Translations under genes and position numbers: made by a program
NCBI GenBank assembly: GCA_029931535.1
Contig: JAQPZY010000641.1
Coordinates: 124,001-188,000, forward strand
DNA: 64,000 nt
Direction: 5' to 3'
Source of the DNA: Margaritifera margaritifera
Taxonomy: Eukaryota > Mollusca > Bivalvia > Unionida > Margaritiferidae
Part shown: positions 10,701-24,535 of the stretch, one piece after another
Layout of the letters: every line of letters begins with the position of its first letter
How positions within the stretch are numbered: position 1 is the stretch's first letter
The notes under the pieces: model-generated
What the model was told of the DNA's origin: nothing
Databases searched by the model: none
What the model saw: the letters and a program-made list of their open reading frames with translations, nothing else

Positions 10701-13700
10701 TAGGAATAAATACATTTTACAAATGACTGTCTGTGACGGCCAGATTAGACATCAGATCGACACCATTTTCATATAGACCTAACTAGACATTATAACAAGT
10801 CTTATGGTCATGCCAATATGACTTTCCATTCAGGAGGAGTAGCAATAACAAGATTTTCATGATGGCTGCCACGATTGACATCAGATCGACACCATTTGAT
10901 TTTAGGATCAACTAGACATCATAAGAAGTATTTTAGTCAAAACTCCATGTTGATATCATCATCCATTCAGGTGGAGTGGCGATAGCAAAATTTCAAGATG
11001 GATTTTGTGTTGTTGTTTTTTTTTTGTTTTTTTTGTTGCAATTTATCCAATTTATCTCTAACGACCGGGAAGTAAAAACGACCAAGCGGAGCTAGCAGTC
11101 TTTTGAGAGGTGCACATCTGAAGAAAGGCCAAGCTGTATACTTTATAACCCAAATTACACCCATCAATCATACACTAAATAAAGAGAATTAAAAGTTATT
11201 TTAACGATAACTAAGATATACAGTGTCTTTTTTTAAATAGCTAAGATAACCAGTGAGGAAAACCTGAAAAATTATTTCTCTTTAAAAATCAAACCCTGTA
11301 CAAAGTACAAAACTGTAGAGCAGGACCTATACAAATATTTTTAGGAGAAGCCCCCAAATGATATATACAGCAATTGTGCCTCAACGGACTGAAGGGTTCC
11401 GCATCCTCTGAATATTCCGGTAAAATCTCAATAAATTTAAATCACAATCAGTTCAATTACGATTCAATTACTTTTTTCTGCAATGAAGTGGCATCTGAAA
11501 ATTTACGGTTTGTCTCTAACTTTCATCAATATTTGCAAACTTAAAGGGCTTTTCTGAGTTGGGAACAAACCGATTCTTTCTCCTGACTTTTTCTCAATTC
11601 TCCGGTAGTGTGAGAACCTGGTTTATCGAAAAAGAAATGTACATATCCTAGGAGAGGTTTAAAGAACCTAAAAGTTTCTTCATTTTTATGTCTGAATAGT
11701 GCGTGTTGATTTTGAGAGTAGAAAGCTACGTCTTACTTCTGATGTGCATCTATTAAAAACATTGACAGCTCATGGCTATTTACACTTCCTGAATATCGGA
11801 GTATAATTCCCCAGAAAATAATCTGATAACTCTTTCTAGCTTTGATATTTTAAAATTTTGTAAGCCTACACAGTGAAAGTTCATTTCAGTATTTCAAGGA
11901 CAGAGCATGGCACGGGTTACTATTCCTACTCCACCAGTTACACCTTGACCACCTCCGTTAGCCCGTCTCAGGTTACTATGCCCACTCCCCAAGTTACATA
12001 CTGACCCCTTCCTGACCATTAATAATAATTACTTGATTTATCGTACAAAGATTATTTTAGTCGTGTATCTCAAATTAAAACAATTCATTTTAATTTCACT
12101 ATCAATGTATGACCGATCATGTGCAACAAGTGATAAAGTCTAGCGATGTAAATAAACCACTAAAAATGAAATCTTACATCCCTCGAGACAAGATGGTGAG
12201 ACAGTTATACATTTTGTTAAAGCTAAAATCACAAAATTGAATTAAAAACATAAACAAGAAAAATATAACGCATTTGTAACATATACATATTTTAACACTT
12301 CTAAGTCGAACATCCATGGAAAACAACAGAAAAAAGGTTATCGATAAATATCCATCAGCAGATATTAATACATACCTGACATACGACAGCTTGCATAACG
12401 CCATCTAAACCGCCCTCCATCACATCCCAGTTGGCAGAAGTATTTAAAGACTTTATCTTTTCCTGTATATAATTTATGAAAATAAAGAATGAAGTCAATT
12501 TCTATGAAGTTTAGGTTTCAAAGACAATACTTAATTGTTCTTCAGGACAATGAACCCCGCCCCTATTGACCAACAAGAGTCTAGCCCTGGCTATTTTCTT
12601 AAAACAATCCCTAAAAATAGCTTGGGCAAAAGGTGCGGTGGAACGATTCGTAATAAAACTGGTGCATACAATATGCTCTAGCTTTTCTCAGCTACGTTTA
12701 GTTGCAACCTCTGAATCTTCTGTATGCTTCAAAATTCATGGGAATAATATTTTTTTTTCACATAGAGTTACTCTCCAGTTTTAAGTGAATCCCCTACACA
12801 TGCAAGCAAAATAAAATAATATCTTGATAATGATGGCAAACTATGGCTTACAGCAAACTATTTCTATACTTGAAGAACATTCACACAGAATATCAAGAAA
12901 ACTTATTTTAAACGGAAAATTGAAGTCCATACTAAGTAATTTGCCACTTACTTTGAATTCTTCCGGGTTATTTGACAGTTTCTGCCTATGTGTAAATTCA
13001 TTAGCAGGAGGACATGTTTGTTTCTCAAGAATGCATGGATTTTCCAGGCTAAATTTAAACGAAAAGCAGCATTAGTTTGGGGAGTGATATTGAAGGAATG
13101 AAAGTGTGTCATTTTTGTGAAAACATTTTTTAATAAAACTGACTTAAAGCTGTTTCAGAAGAAGAACAATTTAACTCTGATTATTCAAGTCATCCTGTCA
13201 TATACAAATAATTTGTAACGTCTATACTAGTTCAAGTTCAAATTGTCCTAAAAGTCTGCGGTGGCAAAGGCATGGAAACATGACTATGAAGCACATAAAT
13301 AAAACAATTAGATTATATTAGTACGAGGTTCCATTCTATTAATTACAAAACTTTACACGTAAATTAAATTTATATTCACTCCCCAACAACTTGGTGAATC
13401 GGAAGACTGTACACCATTGTAGATATCAGTAGCTAAGAGCTATGATATGTCTCCATGGTTGTCATAGGGTCCACTTTGCAGCAGTTGCAAATAAATTTTC
13501 TAACACAATTGTCTATATTCATGTAAAACATTTGTTGGTGTAGTCATATGTTGTATTGCAAGACATATACAAGTTGAACCAAACTATCCAGAAATTTTAA
13601 AAAATTTTAATTGAACAGATGCAGTGGCTTGTGCACCTTAAACAAAGGAAGGTTACTATTTCAATAAGCTCTAAGCAGATATTTATTTTTTCGGAGTCAG

Positions 13701-13853
13701 TGTGATGTAGCTGAGAGATAATAGCTAAGAACCATCCTAATGTCTATATGATTGTAATAGGATCCAATTTTCAGCAGTTGTACAAAAAGTGTCTAAGCAA
13801 ATTGTCTATAGCCATGCAGAGCATTCGTTGGTGTAGCAATAAGTTGTAGTGCA

Positions 13854-13939
<86 letters not shown>

Positions 13940-16900
13940 TGAACCAAATACCCAGAAATACAAAAAAAAAATTAGTTGAACAGTCAGTAGATTCAGCATA
14001 TGTAGATGACTTTTGCAATGCAATAGTTCTTGGTTATTCAGCTGATTGGCTCGATTAGTGTAGTGATAGCCTTTAACCGTCACTTAAGGACGCATAAACC
14101 ATGCTCCAACGCAATGAACATGTACACATTTTTCAACAACAACAGCAATAATAACAATAATTATATTTTTCCAGAGGGTACAAGTCATTTAGCTAAATAT
14201 TTAATAAAATTCCGTGAGGTCTTCAAGGGCATCCTGTGTTCTATACATCTATACAATATTTATTCCCAAAAAATTAATGTCTTATTTTGTGTTGTTATTA
14301 ACAAAAAGTTATGATATTCATTAAGCATTCTCTTACCATGACAAAATCAGGTAGTGTGGTTTCCATTTCATTATATCGTCAGGAATTGTTTTTACTTTTA
14401 TCATGCATTTGTGGTCTTGTTTTCCAATTCATTATTTTGGCAGATTTATTTTAATTAGAATTAAGTGGAAACTGTTTCAAACAATATCAGTTGGTGCTTA
14501 CAGTTAATGTATAATGCTATTGAGAGCTTTGTTTGCAACTTGTACTGGTTTATTCATCAAAGGTAAAATGGACATAGTATTCACACGACTGTCAAAATTA
14601 ACCACATTATAATAATGCAAATAATTATGTAATGTAAAAGTCACACAGTGACGATTCAGCGTTTATGCAAAATTATTATGTCATTGGTACACTATTGGAA
14701 AAATTAGCTTTGCTAATTTTTCCAAAAATTAATTTTTGAATTATTATGAAAGGTAATCAGGTAGTGCATGACTATGATCACGTCCAGCCATTACAGTATA
14801 TTCCTTTGTGTTAGATCTAATTCTACTATGCACAGTCATGTTTGGATCAGTCCACTAGCAAAGGATGCTACAGTTATTTACGTTCCGCGCTGTGTCGTAT
14901 GCTTACGTTGTGACGTTTGCACTCGCTTATGTGTTAAGGTTGACAACTGCATCCCCTAGACACAGACACACACACATACATACTCAAATTCCAGTGGCGC
15001 AATTGTCGGTAGCTGACCGCCATTGCGATGCCGAAATACATTGGTTTGCTTTCATTTGAACTCTATCGGTTTAGGGTTCAGACCATTTTAGGTCTAATAC
15101 AGTTTGAAATGACTAGCAGAAATAATGCATGAATCAAAATGATATAGTTGCTACAACGTTTACTTTGTTTGTTTTGTTTTCTCAGCTGTATGTATACCTA
15201 TACATTAGCCAATAACATTTATACATTTACTCTCCATGTGCATACAGGAGCTATGATGTTCGGTTTGTACAGTGTCCGAATCGTAATTCAAGGGTAGCTA
15301 GTTCAGGTCGGCTGCCGTGGTGTGTGCTTGGGAAAGACACATCGCTGCCATTTTCTCGGCACATTTCGCCCCCATTTTCTCTGTATGATATAGCCAATAA
15401 TGTGCTCAAAGTGCTGTCAAAAATCAACCAGGACACATGCATGCTAGTACCCTACTATCTACAAGAAAACTCTCTTGCTCAGTCGCAAAGCAGTCAAGGC
15501 AACTATTTTAAGAAAATATACACTTTTTGCACAGAATCGGACATTTTCTAAGAATATAATACTTTTCTGAAAGCAATGAACAATTAGCACATTTTTTTAT
15601 CATGACAATTGATTATTTCATGCGGACTCTGTGAGGATATTTTGAAAACCTTTTTAGTCATCTTTCCGTCTTTCTGTTGTTACGACTCTAGGGGTAATGT
15701 AACAAGATAAAAGACACAAACAAGCTTTCAAGATTAAAATGCAAATCTTTAATTTCCTAAAGTATAAAAAGTATTAAAATAGTTCAACAACAATCAAAGT
15801 GAAAGAATTAAAAATAACTTACAGTATAGAATATCCTAAAAAGTCCTAAAATGTTTTAAGGTTCACTTCCGGAAGTTAATCTAAATAATCCGGATGTAGT
15901 ATTCCGAATGAAATAGCCTGCACGGTACTGACGTTGATAAGTTCTGAGTAAATCCAAATAATCCTTGTAAGTCTGGAATCTCACAAGTATTAGAAATGTT
16001 CCCGATAATTCCACGGAACTGTATGATAATTCAGATGAAGACAGTACTTATTCCTAAATGTACTGTATTTGATAATAGATGAATCTCCAAATAAATAAAT
16101 CCCACACTGTACTAAATTTAAATTAATATGACCTCTCTCTTCATACGTAACTGCGAGAATGATCTATCACAGGATTACTTGCTATATATACATAACAAGT
16201 GCGCAGAATCAAATAAACCCATTACGTTGTTCCTGTCAGCATTCGAAGCCTTTGGAAGCCTATAGAATGTATTTTCTTCCAGTAAACACAATTTCATTCT
16301 CAAGAATGCTGTATTAGACCAGAGCTAACAATTAACATGATGTTGTTTACAATTAACTAAAAGTACACATAATCTAGATTATGAGCGCGAGACAGATCAC
16401 GTGACACTACCAGCGTGTGACCAAAAGCTACAATTTATTGATCGGGTTACCGTATGTATACTCATATGGTATCCGCGGTTCAGACTAAGAACAGAGATCA
16501 TAAACTAATAAATTAAATCATTATAAAAAGGAAAAGAGGTATGATTCCGTAACATTCCCCCCTTCAACAAAAAAAAAGGATTTATGCAATAAAGTCATTT
16601 TTTAAAATATGTACTTCCAACATATAAATAATTAATTGCAAAAAGAAAAATTAATACATGTTACAGTCATGTACACAAAACAGTGTAACGGTGGTATTAT
16701 ACACATGAAAATACATCATCAATTAAATTTTACTAAGAAATAGCCGTAATCTTAGCTTCTATTGATTGTATTTGTCCCTGTCCCACAATCATGCCCTAAA
16801 AAGGTAACATAGGCACGACAAAAGTCACTTTTGTTCAAATTGATGGTCAAGTTCGCTTCGCTGAATCTTTTGAAGAACGGTTCTATATGATCTTGCCACA

Positions 16901-19900
16901 TGTCATTGCAGATGATGACATCATCGATGTATGCATCGCAATTTCTATTAAGATGTTATCATATTCATCAGACGTTGAAAACTTGGGGAACCTTCATCCC
17001 AAATGATACGACTTTGTATTGGTAAAGTTCTGGAGTCGTGAATGCAAAAATTTCTTTCTCTCTCTCCGTAAGTGGAATTTGGTAGAATCCCTTCAATAGG
17101 TCAATTTCTTGTGACGTATTAGGCATTTCCAATCCTGTCTAGGAATTGGAAATGAATCTGTCCTGGTGACACTATTAACTTTTCTGTAATTTGTACCCAT
17201 ACGGTAAGTGTTATTTTGTTTCGGCACTGAAACATGGTGAACTCCAGTCCCTTTTATTTGATTCAAGTCATTTTCCCGTAAATTCTGAATCTTTTCTTCA
17301 GATAGTCTTATTTGAGAGGTGACATCATGGAAAATAGTATTGGTTCGTGTGGAATGTCTGTAAATAAATGTTCATTTTCTTTAATCAACTGCTTCAGTTC
17401 GTTCATCTCAGGCGGCAGTATATACGAAGAGTAGTGACTTCAAATCATCCTATCAGATATCTCATCTTCATTCAAATCTTCAATATGTGAGACACGTACT
17501 ACTAAAGTAATCGATAATTTATATGGCTATTTCTATCTACATATTGTTCCAACATTTTGACAAATTTGTTTCTGCTTTCTCCTCCCAGAAGTATTAATAA
17601 TAATTTAAATTCCCTAACCTTTTGTCAATAGCATAAGGGCCAAAATACTTAACCTGAAGAGGATTTTTGGGGTATGGATAGCAAAGCTAATACTCTATTA
17701 CCTTGCACACAAAAAAATCCTACACTGACAACCCGCAGCAAACAACAATAATTGGAGACCTTCAACCTACTCCCTTCCTGTTCCACAACAATTCCCAATT
17801 ATATACTATCTCATAAAAATATGCTATAATAATTCGTTCTAAAGCCTGATATAGTATCAACTTTAGAAGACCAAACAGTGTGAATAACTCGACCAAAGCT
17901 TTCACTATGGTCTCAGTTTTAATATTCCGCAAAGGAATAGCTTTTCTAAAACTTGTAGACGCACACCTCGACGACAAGTATTGGTTGTGTAACTTCGTCT
18001 CATTTATTCATAAACGACCAGACAACGACGTTTCATGGACTACACTAAGTAATTCCTGACGATAGTATCTAGGAACTACTATTTTACTAATTGACCACTC
18101 GTCACCAGCAATTAGCCCTAAGCAATCTCTGTTTCCTCTCAAGGACTTCACTCGTCAAGAAGTAACAAGTACCTTCTTGCGTGGCTTCAGTTTCAGTCAT
18201 AGCCCCCTGAAACAAACAGGAGATATCCGAATCTCCCTGTTGTAAGACAACTATTGTTTGTCTTATTACACCCTGATTATTTTGTATGAGACGTAGTAGT
18301 TGAAAGAGTATCACTATGATCAATACTAGATTGAGGAGCAGAAGTGACCTCATTAAAAGCCTGACCCAAAAAGGTGTCCGCTAAAGGAAATACATCCTGT
18401 TCAACAACAATATTCTCAAGAGAACACTTTGCCATAGCTCTAGTAACTTCACAAGCTGGATTTAAACCAGGGATTCTACTTCAATATGATCAACTCGTTG
18501 ATCCATACTAAGCTTGTTAGTTACAAGTGGATTAACCACGACCTTATCTTTTGCTAGGTCATTACCTAGTAATAAATGGATGCCCTTAATAGGCAAAGAA
18601 GCTACTGCTCCTATGGTCACAGGTCCCGAAACTAAGTCTGATGACAAATTAACACAATGAAGAGGGACATTAACATATCCACATTCTACCCCCTGTATTA
18701 ATACACTTTCACTAGTATAAGTCTTCTCAGAAAAAGCAAGGTACTATCTAACAATAGACTCTGCGAAGCTCCTGTGTCTCTTAATATCTTAATAGGAGTA
18801 GTCAAGCAAAAGTCACCAACAAGTGACACCGAAATCTTCGACATGAATGGTTCGTAATCCTTCATTATAAAATCAGACTGAGGTAAGCTAGTCTCCAAAC
18901 AAATGTCATCCTTGATAATTGACCGTGACCTTGACTTCTTAATAACTAGAGCATTTGGAACTGCTCTATTATAATTCTGATGCCTATATTCCAACTTTAA
19001 GCAATCAGAAATAACGTGTCCTTTCATCTTACAATAGGAACACGTGGGTAGATATAAGGTTTTCTGATATTCCCTATCAGAATTTTGATTCTTCACAGTT
19101 ACATCACCCTGAGGTCTTAAATTACTCGAACGAGTTTGAAATGATTTCTTAACATAAGCTTGTTGAGGAAAAGTTTTAGATACAAATGGAACCTTGTGTA
19201 TTGAAGAATATTCATCAGCTGTGATGGCTGCCTTTTCTAAAATCTCAACTCCTTTCTCATTAAGATATACCTTAATATCATTACTGACACAATTCTTGAA
19301 TTCTTCAATCAATACCAGTTGTTCCAGATTATCATAATTGCCTTCAACCTTCTTAGACGTACACCATCTTGTAAACAAACGTTTCTTTTCCTAAGCAAAT
19401 TCTACATGAGTCTGATTAGTTTCCTTTTTACATTCTCTAAAGTTTTGACGATGAGTTTCAGGTACCAACTCATAAGCTCTTAAGATATATTCTTTGACCA
19501 CTTCATAATCAGTAGATTGTTCAGATGAGAGTGCAGTATAGACATCACTAGCTGTGCCAGTTAACACACTCTGCAATAATGAGGTCCACTTCTTTTTAGG
19601 CCATTCCAGATTCTCGGCAATTTTCTCAAAACTGAGAAAATATTTGTCTATCTCCTTTTCTCTAAAAGGAGGAACCTGTCTCATATCTTTGGCCAAATCA
19701 AAGTATGAACCATGATTGTCATGAGAGTGCCCTTTGCTGGTTAATTCTAATGCCCTTAATCTAAATTCTCTATCAGAATATTTCTCCTGAAATTCTCTAT
19801 CTTTATCCCTCGCTCTTATTTGTATCTCATTATCCCTTATTTCCTTCTCTATTCCCCTTACTTTATCCCTCTCTTGTATTTCTCCCTCTCTTAATTTATC

Positions 19901-22900
19901 TTTCCTTCTTTCCTGTCTTTCCCTTTTTTTATCCTCCCTTCTTTCCTGCATCTGCATCTGTTCCAATTGTTATTTGATCTTTTCAATCTCTATGTCCTTA
20001 GCTATCTGTAATTTCTTTCCCAAACTAAACGGAGATTTTTTCTTAATACTTGAAACCCCCTCTTCAAAAATACCTGTTTGCACCAAATATTGTATCAAGA
20101 TACTTCTAATATCTTGCTTTAACATGAAAGCCTTCGCTTCAGTCAGACTATAATGTTGAGCAATTTCAAGTAATTCGTCCTTCTTTAAGGACTCAAATTT
20201 CTCCTGGGTAGGATCAGCTAAGAAACACTCTACTCTTGATGTCATTATGAAAACCTGTTCGTTTCTCTTTATTTCGTAATCTGGAAATCAAAAGACCTCT
20301 AAAATTTCAAACAATGAAATTCATATCCCAAAAAAGAAAACTTTCCGAAGTATCAAAATCTCTGAAATATTAAAACCTCGAAAATATTTAATTAAATCTA
20401 AATTCCCAAAATATTTAAATTCGGATCCCGAAATTATTCTAATTTCTAATCCGAGACGAGCTCCCCAATTTATCCTGTTACGACTCTAGGGGTAATGTAA
20501 CAAGATAAAAGACACAAACAAGCTTTCAAGATTAAAATGCAAATCTTTAATTTCCTAAAGTATTAAAAGTATTAAAATAGTTCAACAAACAATCAAAGTG
20601 AAAGAATTAAAAATAACTTACAGTATAGAATATCCTAAAAAGTCCTAAAATGTTTTAAAGTTCACTTCCGGAAGTTAATCCAAATAATCCGGATGTAGTA
20701 TTCCGAATGAAATAGCCTGCACGGTGCTTACGTTGATAAGTTCTGAGTAAATCCAAATAATCCTTGTAAGTCTGGAATCTCACAAGTATTAGAAATGTTC
20801 CCGATAATTCCACGGAACTGTATGATAATTCAGATGAAGACAGTACTTATTCCTAAACGTACTATATTTGATAATAGATGAATCTCCAAATAAATAAATC
20901 CCACACTGCACTAAATTTAAATCAATATGACCTCTCTCTTCATACGTAACTGCGAGAATGATCTATCACAGGATTACTTGCTATATATACATAACAAGTG
21001 CGCAGAATCAAATAAACCCATTACGTTGTTCCTGTCAGCATTCGAAGCCTTTGGAAGCCTATAGAATGTATTTACTTCCAGTAAACACAATTTCATTCTC
21101 AAGAGTGCTATATTAGACCAGAGCTAACAATTAACATGATGTTGTTTACAATTAACTAAAAGTACACATAATCTAGATTATGAGCGCGAGACAGATCACG
21201 TGACACTACCAGCGTGTGACCAAAAGCTACAATTTATTGATCGGGTTACCGTATGTATACTCATATGGTATCCGCGGTTCAGACTAAGAACAGAGATCAT
21301 AAACTAATAAATTAAATCATTATAAAAAGGAAAAGAGGTATGATTCCGTAACACTGTATATATGTTTGCACTACTAAAGAAAAATACACATTTGTGCGAC
21401 TTCTTTGGCTAGCTGTCAGAAACCATCCTGTTTGCAAATTATCTCAATCGATTGTGATTTTTTGTTTGATTCCTGTAAGAATGTTTTCTATGGCCTATTA
21501 CGTGTTTTTTTTTTTCTGCCGCTCTTCTCTTTAATTCCTACCAAATGCACAGCTTCTGTTTTCGATTGCACTGAAAGATTTGTCCAGCTGGGTGTCTGGT
21601 ATTGACAGGTTTTGTTGTACTCCCTAGAATATTTCATCATAGAAAACATCACGATGCCGATACTAATTGATGAAGCGTAACACCTCTAGGAATTAACGCC
21701 ACATGGTTCAGTGAATGACAAGTTCGCAATCACAATTCTTGTGACAACTGGTGGACTCCACGATCAGTAGCTCGTTTGTATGAGCAAAGTACGCGCAGAT
21801 TATCTCTCTGCAATCCATATCGATGTTACTTTATGTACGCATTCCAAAATCTTGCAAAGTGTACTTAACTTGTACATGTACCTTTGAACGGGTTTGTAAA
21901 CATGAGTAATTTAACATCTTAAATATGACCATACTTTGTAATATTTTAATAAACACAGAAGATTGTTGAGGGAACAAATGATGTTTACACAAGTTTAAAC
22001 CAGATTTATTTTTGTTGCCGAATTTTGCCACGAGCAACTTAAAAGTTACATAGCAAAGAATTCTCCCTGAAAAGTTTAACCGTTCACTCATAAAAGAAAA
22101 CTAAGATGTACCGTTATTCAAGACGATTACCTGGAGCAGGCGTCTAGATATGGTAAAGTCTATTTACTTTAACAATCAGTCAACATAACCCACATGCATT
22201 GCATCTTGAGAACGTTTCTTTATAGTTCTTTCAAGGCATGTAATTGCCATATGCTATATTAATTCTTCGAATAAGACTTGACTAAACTCATATATAAAAA
22301 ATAACAGTTGAAAAAATTTAAATATAAAATTATTTCGAAATTTATAACAAGTTTTATTTAAACATCATTTACACTGAGTTAACGCCCTTTTGCACAATAG
22401 CTTCAGAAGGATAAAAAAAATAACAAATATTTTTAACAATATTGTTCAGGGTTTTTATCTTGAATGATTCTTTTTGTAGTGGTTTTGAAGCACTTCACAT
22501 CTTTTGATGTTGCATACATGTCCAGGTCAGCTTAGAAAAGTTAAATATAAAATATGGTTATACTCACTATTCTTTCGTTGTAAAGGAGTATGGTGACATT
22601 CTTTTGTCAATAAATGTTCCAAATCCAATGAGTATATTGGAAGTAAATCCTTTCATATCTTTCACTGAAAAAGGGAAAATTTCCTGTGATGTAACATCAT
22701 TAACTTCATCAATATCCTATTAATAATTCATATGTGTAAGTGTGTTTGAATCATTATGTTGACTTATGTTTTTAAGTATTATAAAATGTGTACATGAGAA
22801 TGTAATTCACCTTTCGTGTTTGATTCATTAGTATTTTCTTTAGTTTAAAAAACTCTGCAAAACACTGCAGTAACGGACATATCCGTATCGAAAGACACTT

Positions 22901-23693
22901 GCCCATAAGATACAGCATTTAAATTTCAATTTAATGAATTTCATTGTAATCTTCAACCTCTATATAAGGGACATATGCCCATTATAATCTTCAACCTCTA
23001 TATAAAGGGCACCTGCCCATAATGGATCCTTTTTTCTATCCATTCCATGCCCATTATATACAGATTTATACAGATTTCACTGTATTGATCAAAATGTAAT
23101 CAGTTTATAAAATGTTTGAAGAACTGAAGGATAGCGATGGTGATAAGCCTATGGCAATTTACTCTTGCATTGATCCAAAGTTGATTCCATAATTTTTGTC
23201 ATACGATAGAGTTAACCGTTCTTCACAACTGATAAACCTGTTCTCTGTAATATGACAAAAACAATCATTTGCACAAGATCTTGGGATTCATAGTGGAGAG
23301 ATTTAATTAAAATTCAAAATTGGATTCGGATAAATATCATAATATACAAGTAGATGTTTTTGTAATGATGATAGGACCAGCCAATACGTGTATTGCTGCT
23401 AATGATAATGATGGAAGCAAGGACAATTAGGAAGAAGATGATTATGGTAATAATGATAATAATAATTATGACAATAATGAAGTGATAACAATGATGATGA
23501 CAACGACAATGGCTGTGATGATGACGATGATGATGATGCTAGCACTCACACAGAGAATCAATGACAGTTTCAAGCGTCTTCAGTTGATATTGCATGGTGT
23601 TGCTCATGTCAAGGACGAAGTACATGTCTACCGGCAAGTTTTCTGCCACTCTGTACGTCAGTGAGAAAATAAATTCCATACCTAAATATACAG

Positions 23694-23743
<50 letters not shown>

Positions 23744-24203
23744 GTAATAATAGTAATAATAATGATAAAATAACACATGTATTCAACAAGAACAAAAGTA
23801 AAAAGATGAGACTTAAAGCATTCAATACAATTATTCTGAATACTTTAATGGATGGGAGATGATTGACACTCTGAAATGAGAGAAATAAAATTAAGATATT
23901 TTTAAAGAAAAACTAGTTTTGTAAACCAGACAAATCTGTATAAAGCATACATGTATATTTAAGGAAAATCAAACTGAAAAAAACTCAGCTAGTAAAAACA
24001 CCATATAAGCTATTGGCTTGTATTCGAATCCTCCGGTTGGAATTGTGTTGATATGCAAATTAAACAACAGCTATTATACTGCTACTACTGCTGCTGCACT
24101 CTGGAATTGCTTGCGCCGCTTGTGGAATTCACATTAGTGTACAAAACCTACAACCGGCAAGTTGGTACACACAAGCACAAAGAAATGAACAATATATATG
24201 TAG

Positions 24204-24264
<61 letters not shown>

Positions 24265-24500
24265 CAAAAAAGCAAGTTCAATGCAAGCAAACACATGAAT
24301 GTACATGCATAAATATACATTCGTCCGTTCAAACCTATCTACCGAAATATCAATTTAATAATAAACAAACATATTTACACTCTAACATAAGAGTTACATT
24401 TATTTTTACCTGGCCGAAGTTTCACTTTGATATGTTGTGGATACACTTGAATGGGGGTCGTACTTCCGCTCCCGCCATTTAGCACTTTGGCCTATATGTA

Positions 24501-24535
<35 letters not shown>

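Larger units (their letters stand above)
13049..15677. other. Gene B intron, part left of the LTR element
   Basis: AT-rich intron with a (TA)n run and a perfect 14-bp-arm hairpin at 14,695-14,725. Overlapping open frames at 15,251-15,551 on both strands look incidental. No gene recognised. Confidence 0.5.
15674..21357 (-). mobile_element. Ty3-type LTR retrotransposon, internally deleted
   Basis: Two direct LTRs (15,678-16,554 and 20,476-21,353) bound a 3.9-kb interior whose coding strand is minus. Both LTRs begin TGTTACG and end CGTAACA on the plus strand. Flanking 4-bp CTGT at 15,674-15,677 and 21,354-21,357 is a target duplication. A candidate primer-binding site TGGGGAGCTCGTCT lies at 20,467 downward, eight bases inside the 5' LTR. 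A polypurine tract GAAGGGGGGAA (minus strand of 16,555-16,565) abuts the 3' LTR. The interior holds gag with a CCHC knuckle, a DTG protease and part of reverse transcriptase with YIDD. RNase H and integrase are absent. It sits in an intron of integrin gene B, in the same orientation as that gene. Confidence 0.95.

Noticed and set aside
10967..11167. Minus-strand open frame as an integrin or other host exon
   Set aside because: No motif matches and it overlaps the end of a satellite array.
13793..14083. Overlapping frames with Tyr-Ile repeats on both strands
   Set aside because: They are translations of a (TA)n microsatellite.
18102..18353. Membrane-protein frame (envelope-like) in the LTR element
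   Set aside because: Hydrophobic start only, in the region between protease and RT where no envelope gene is expected; probably out-of-frame remains.
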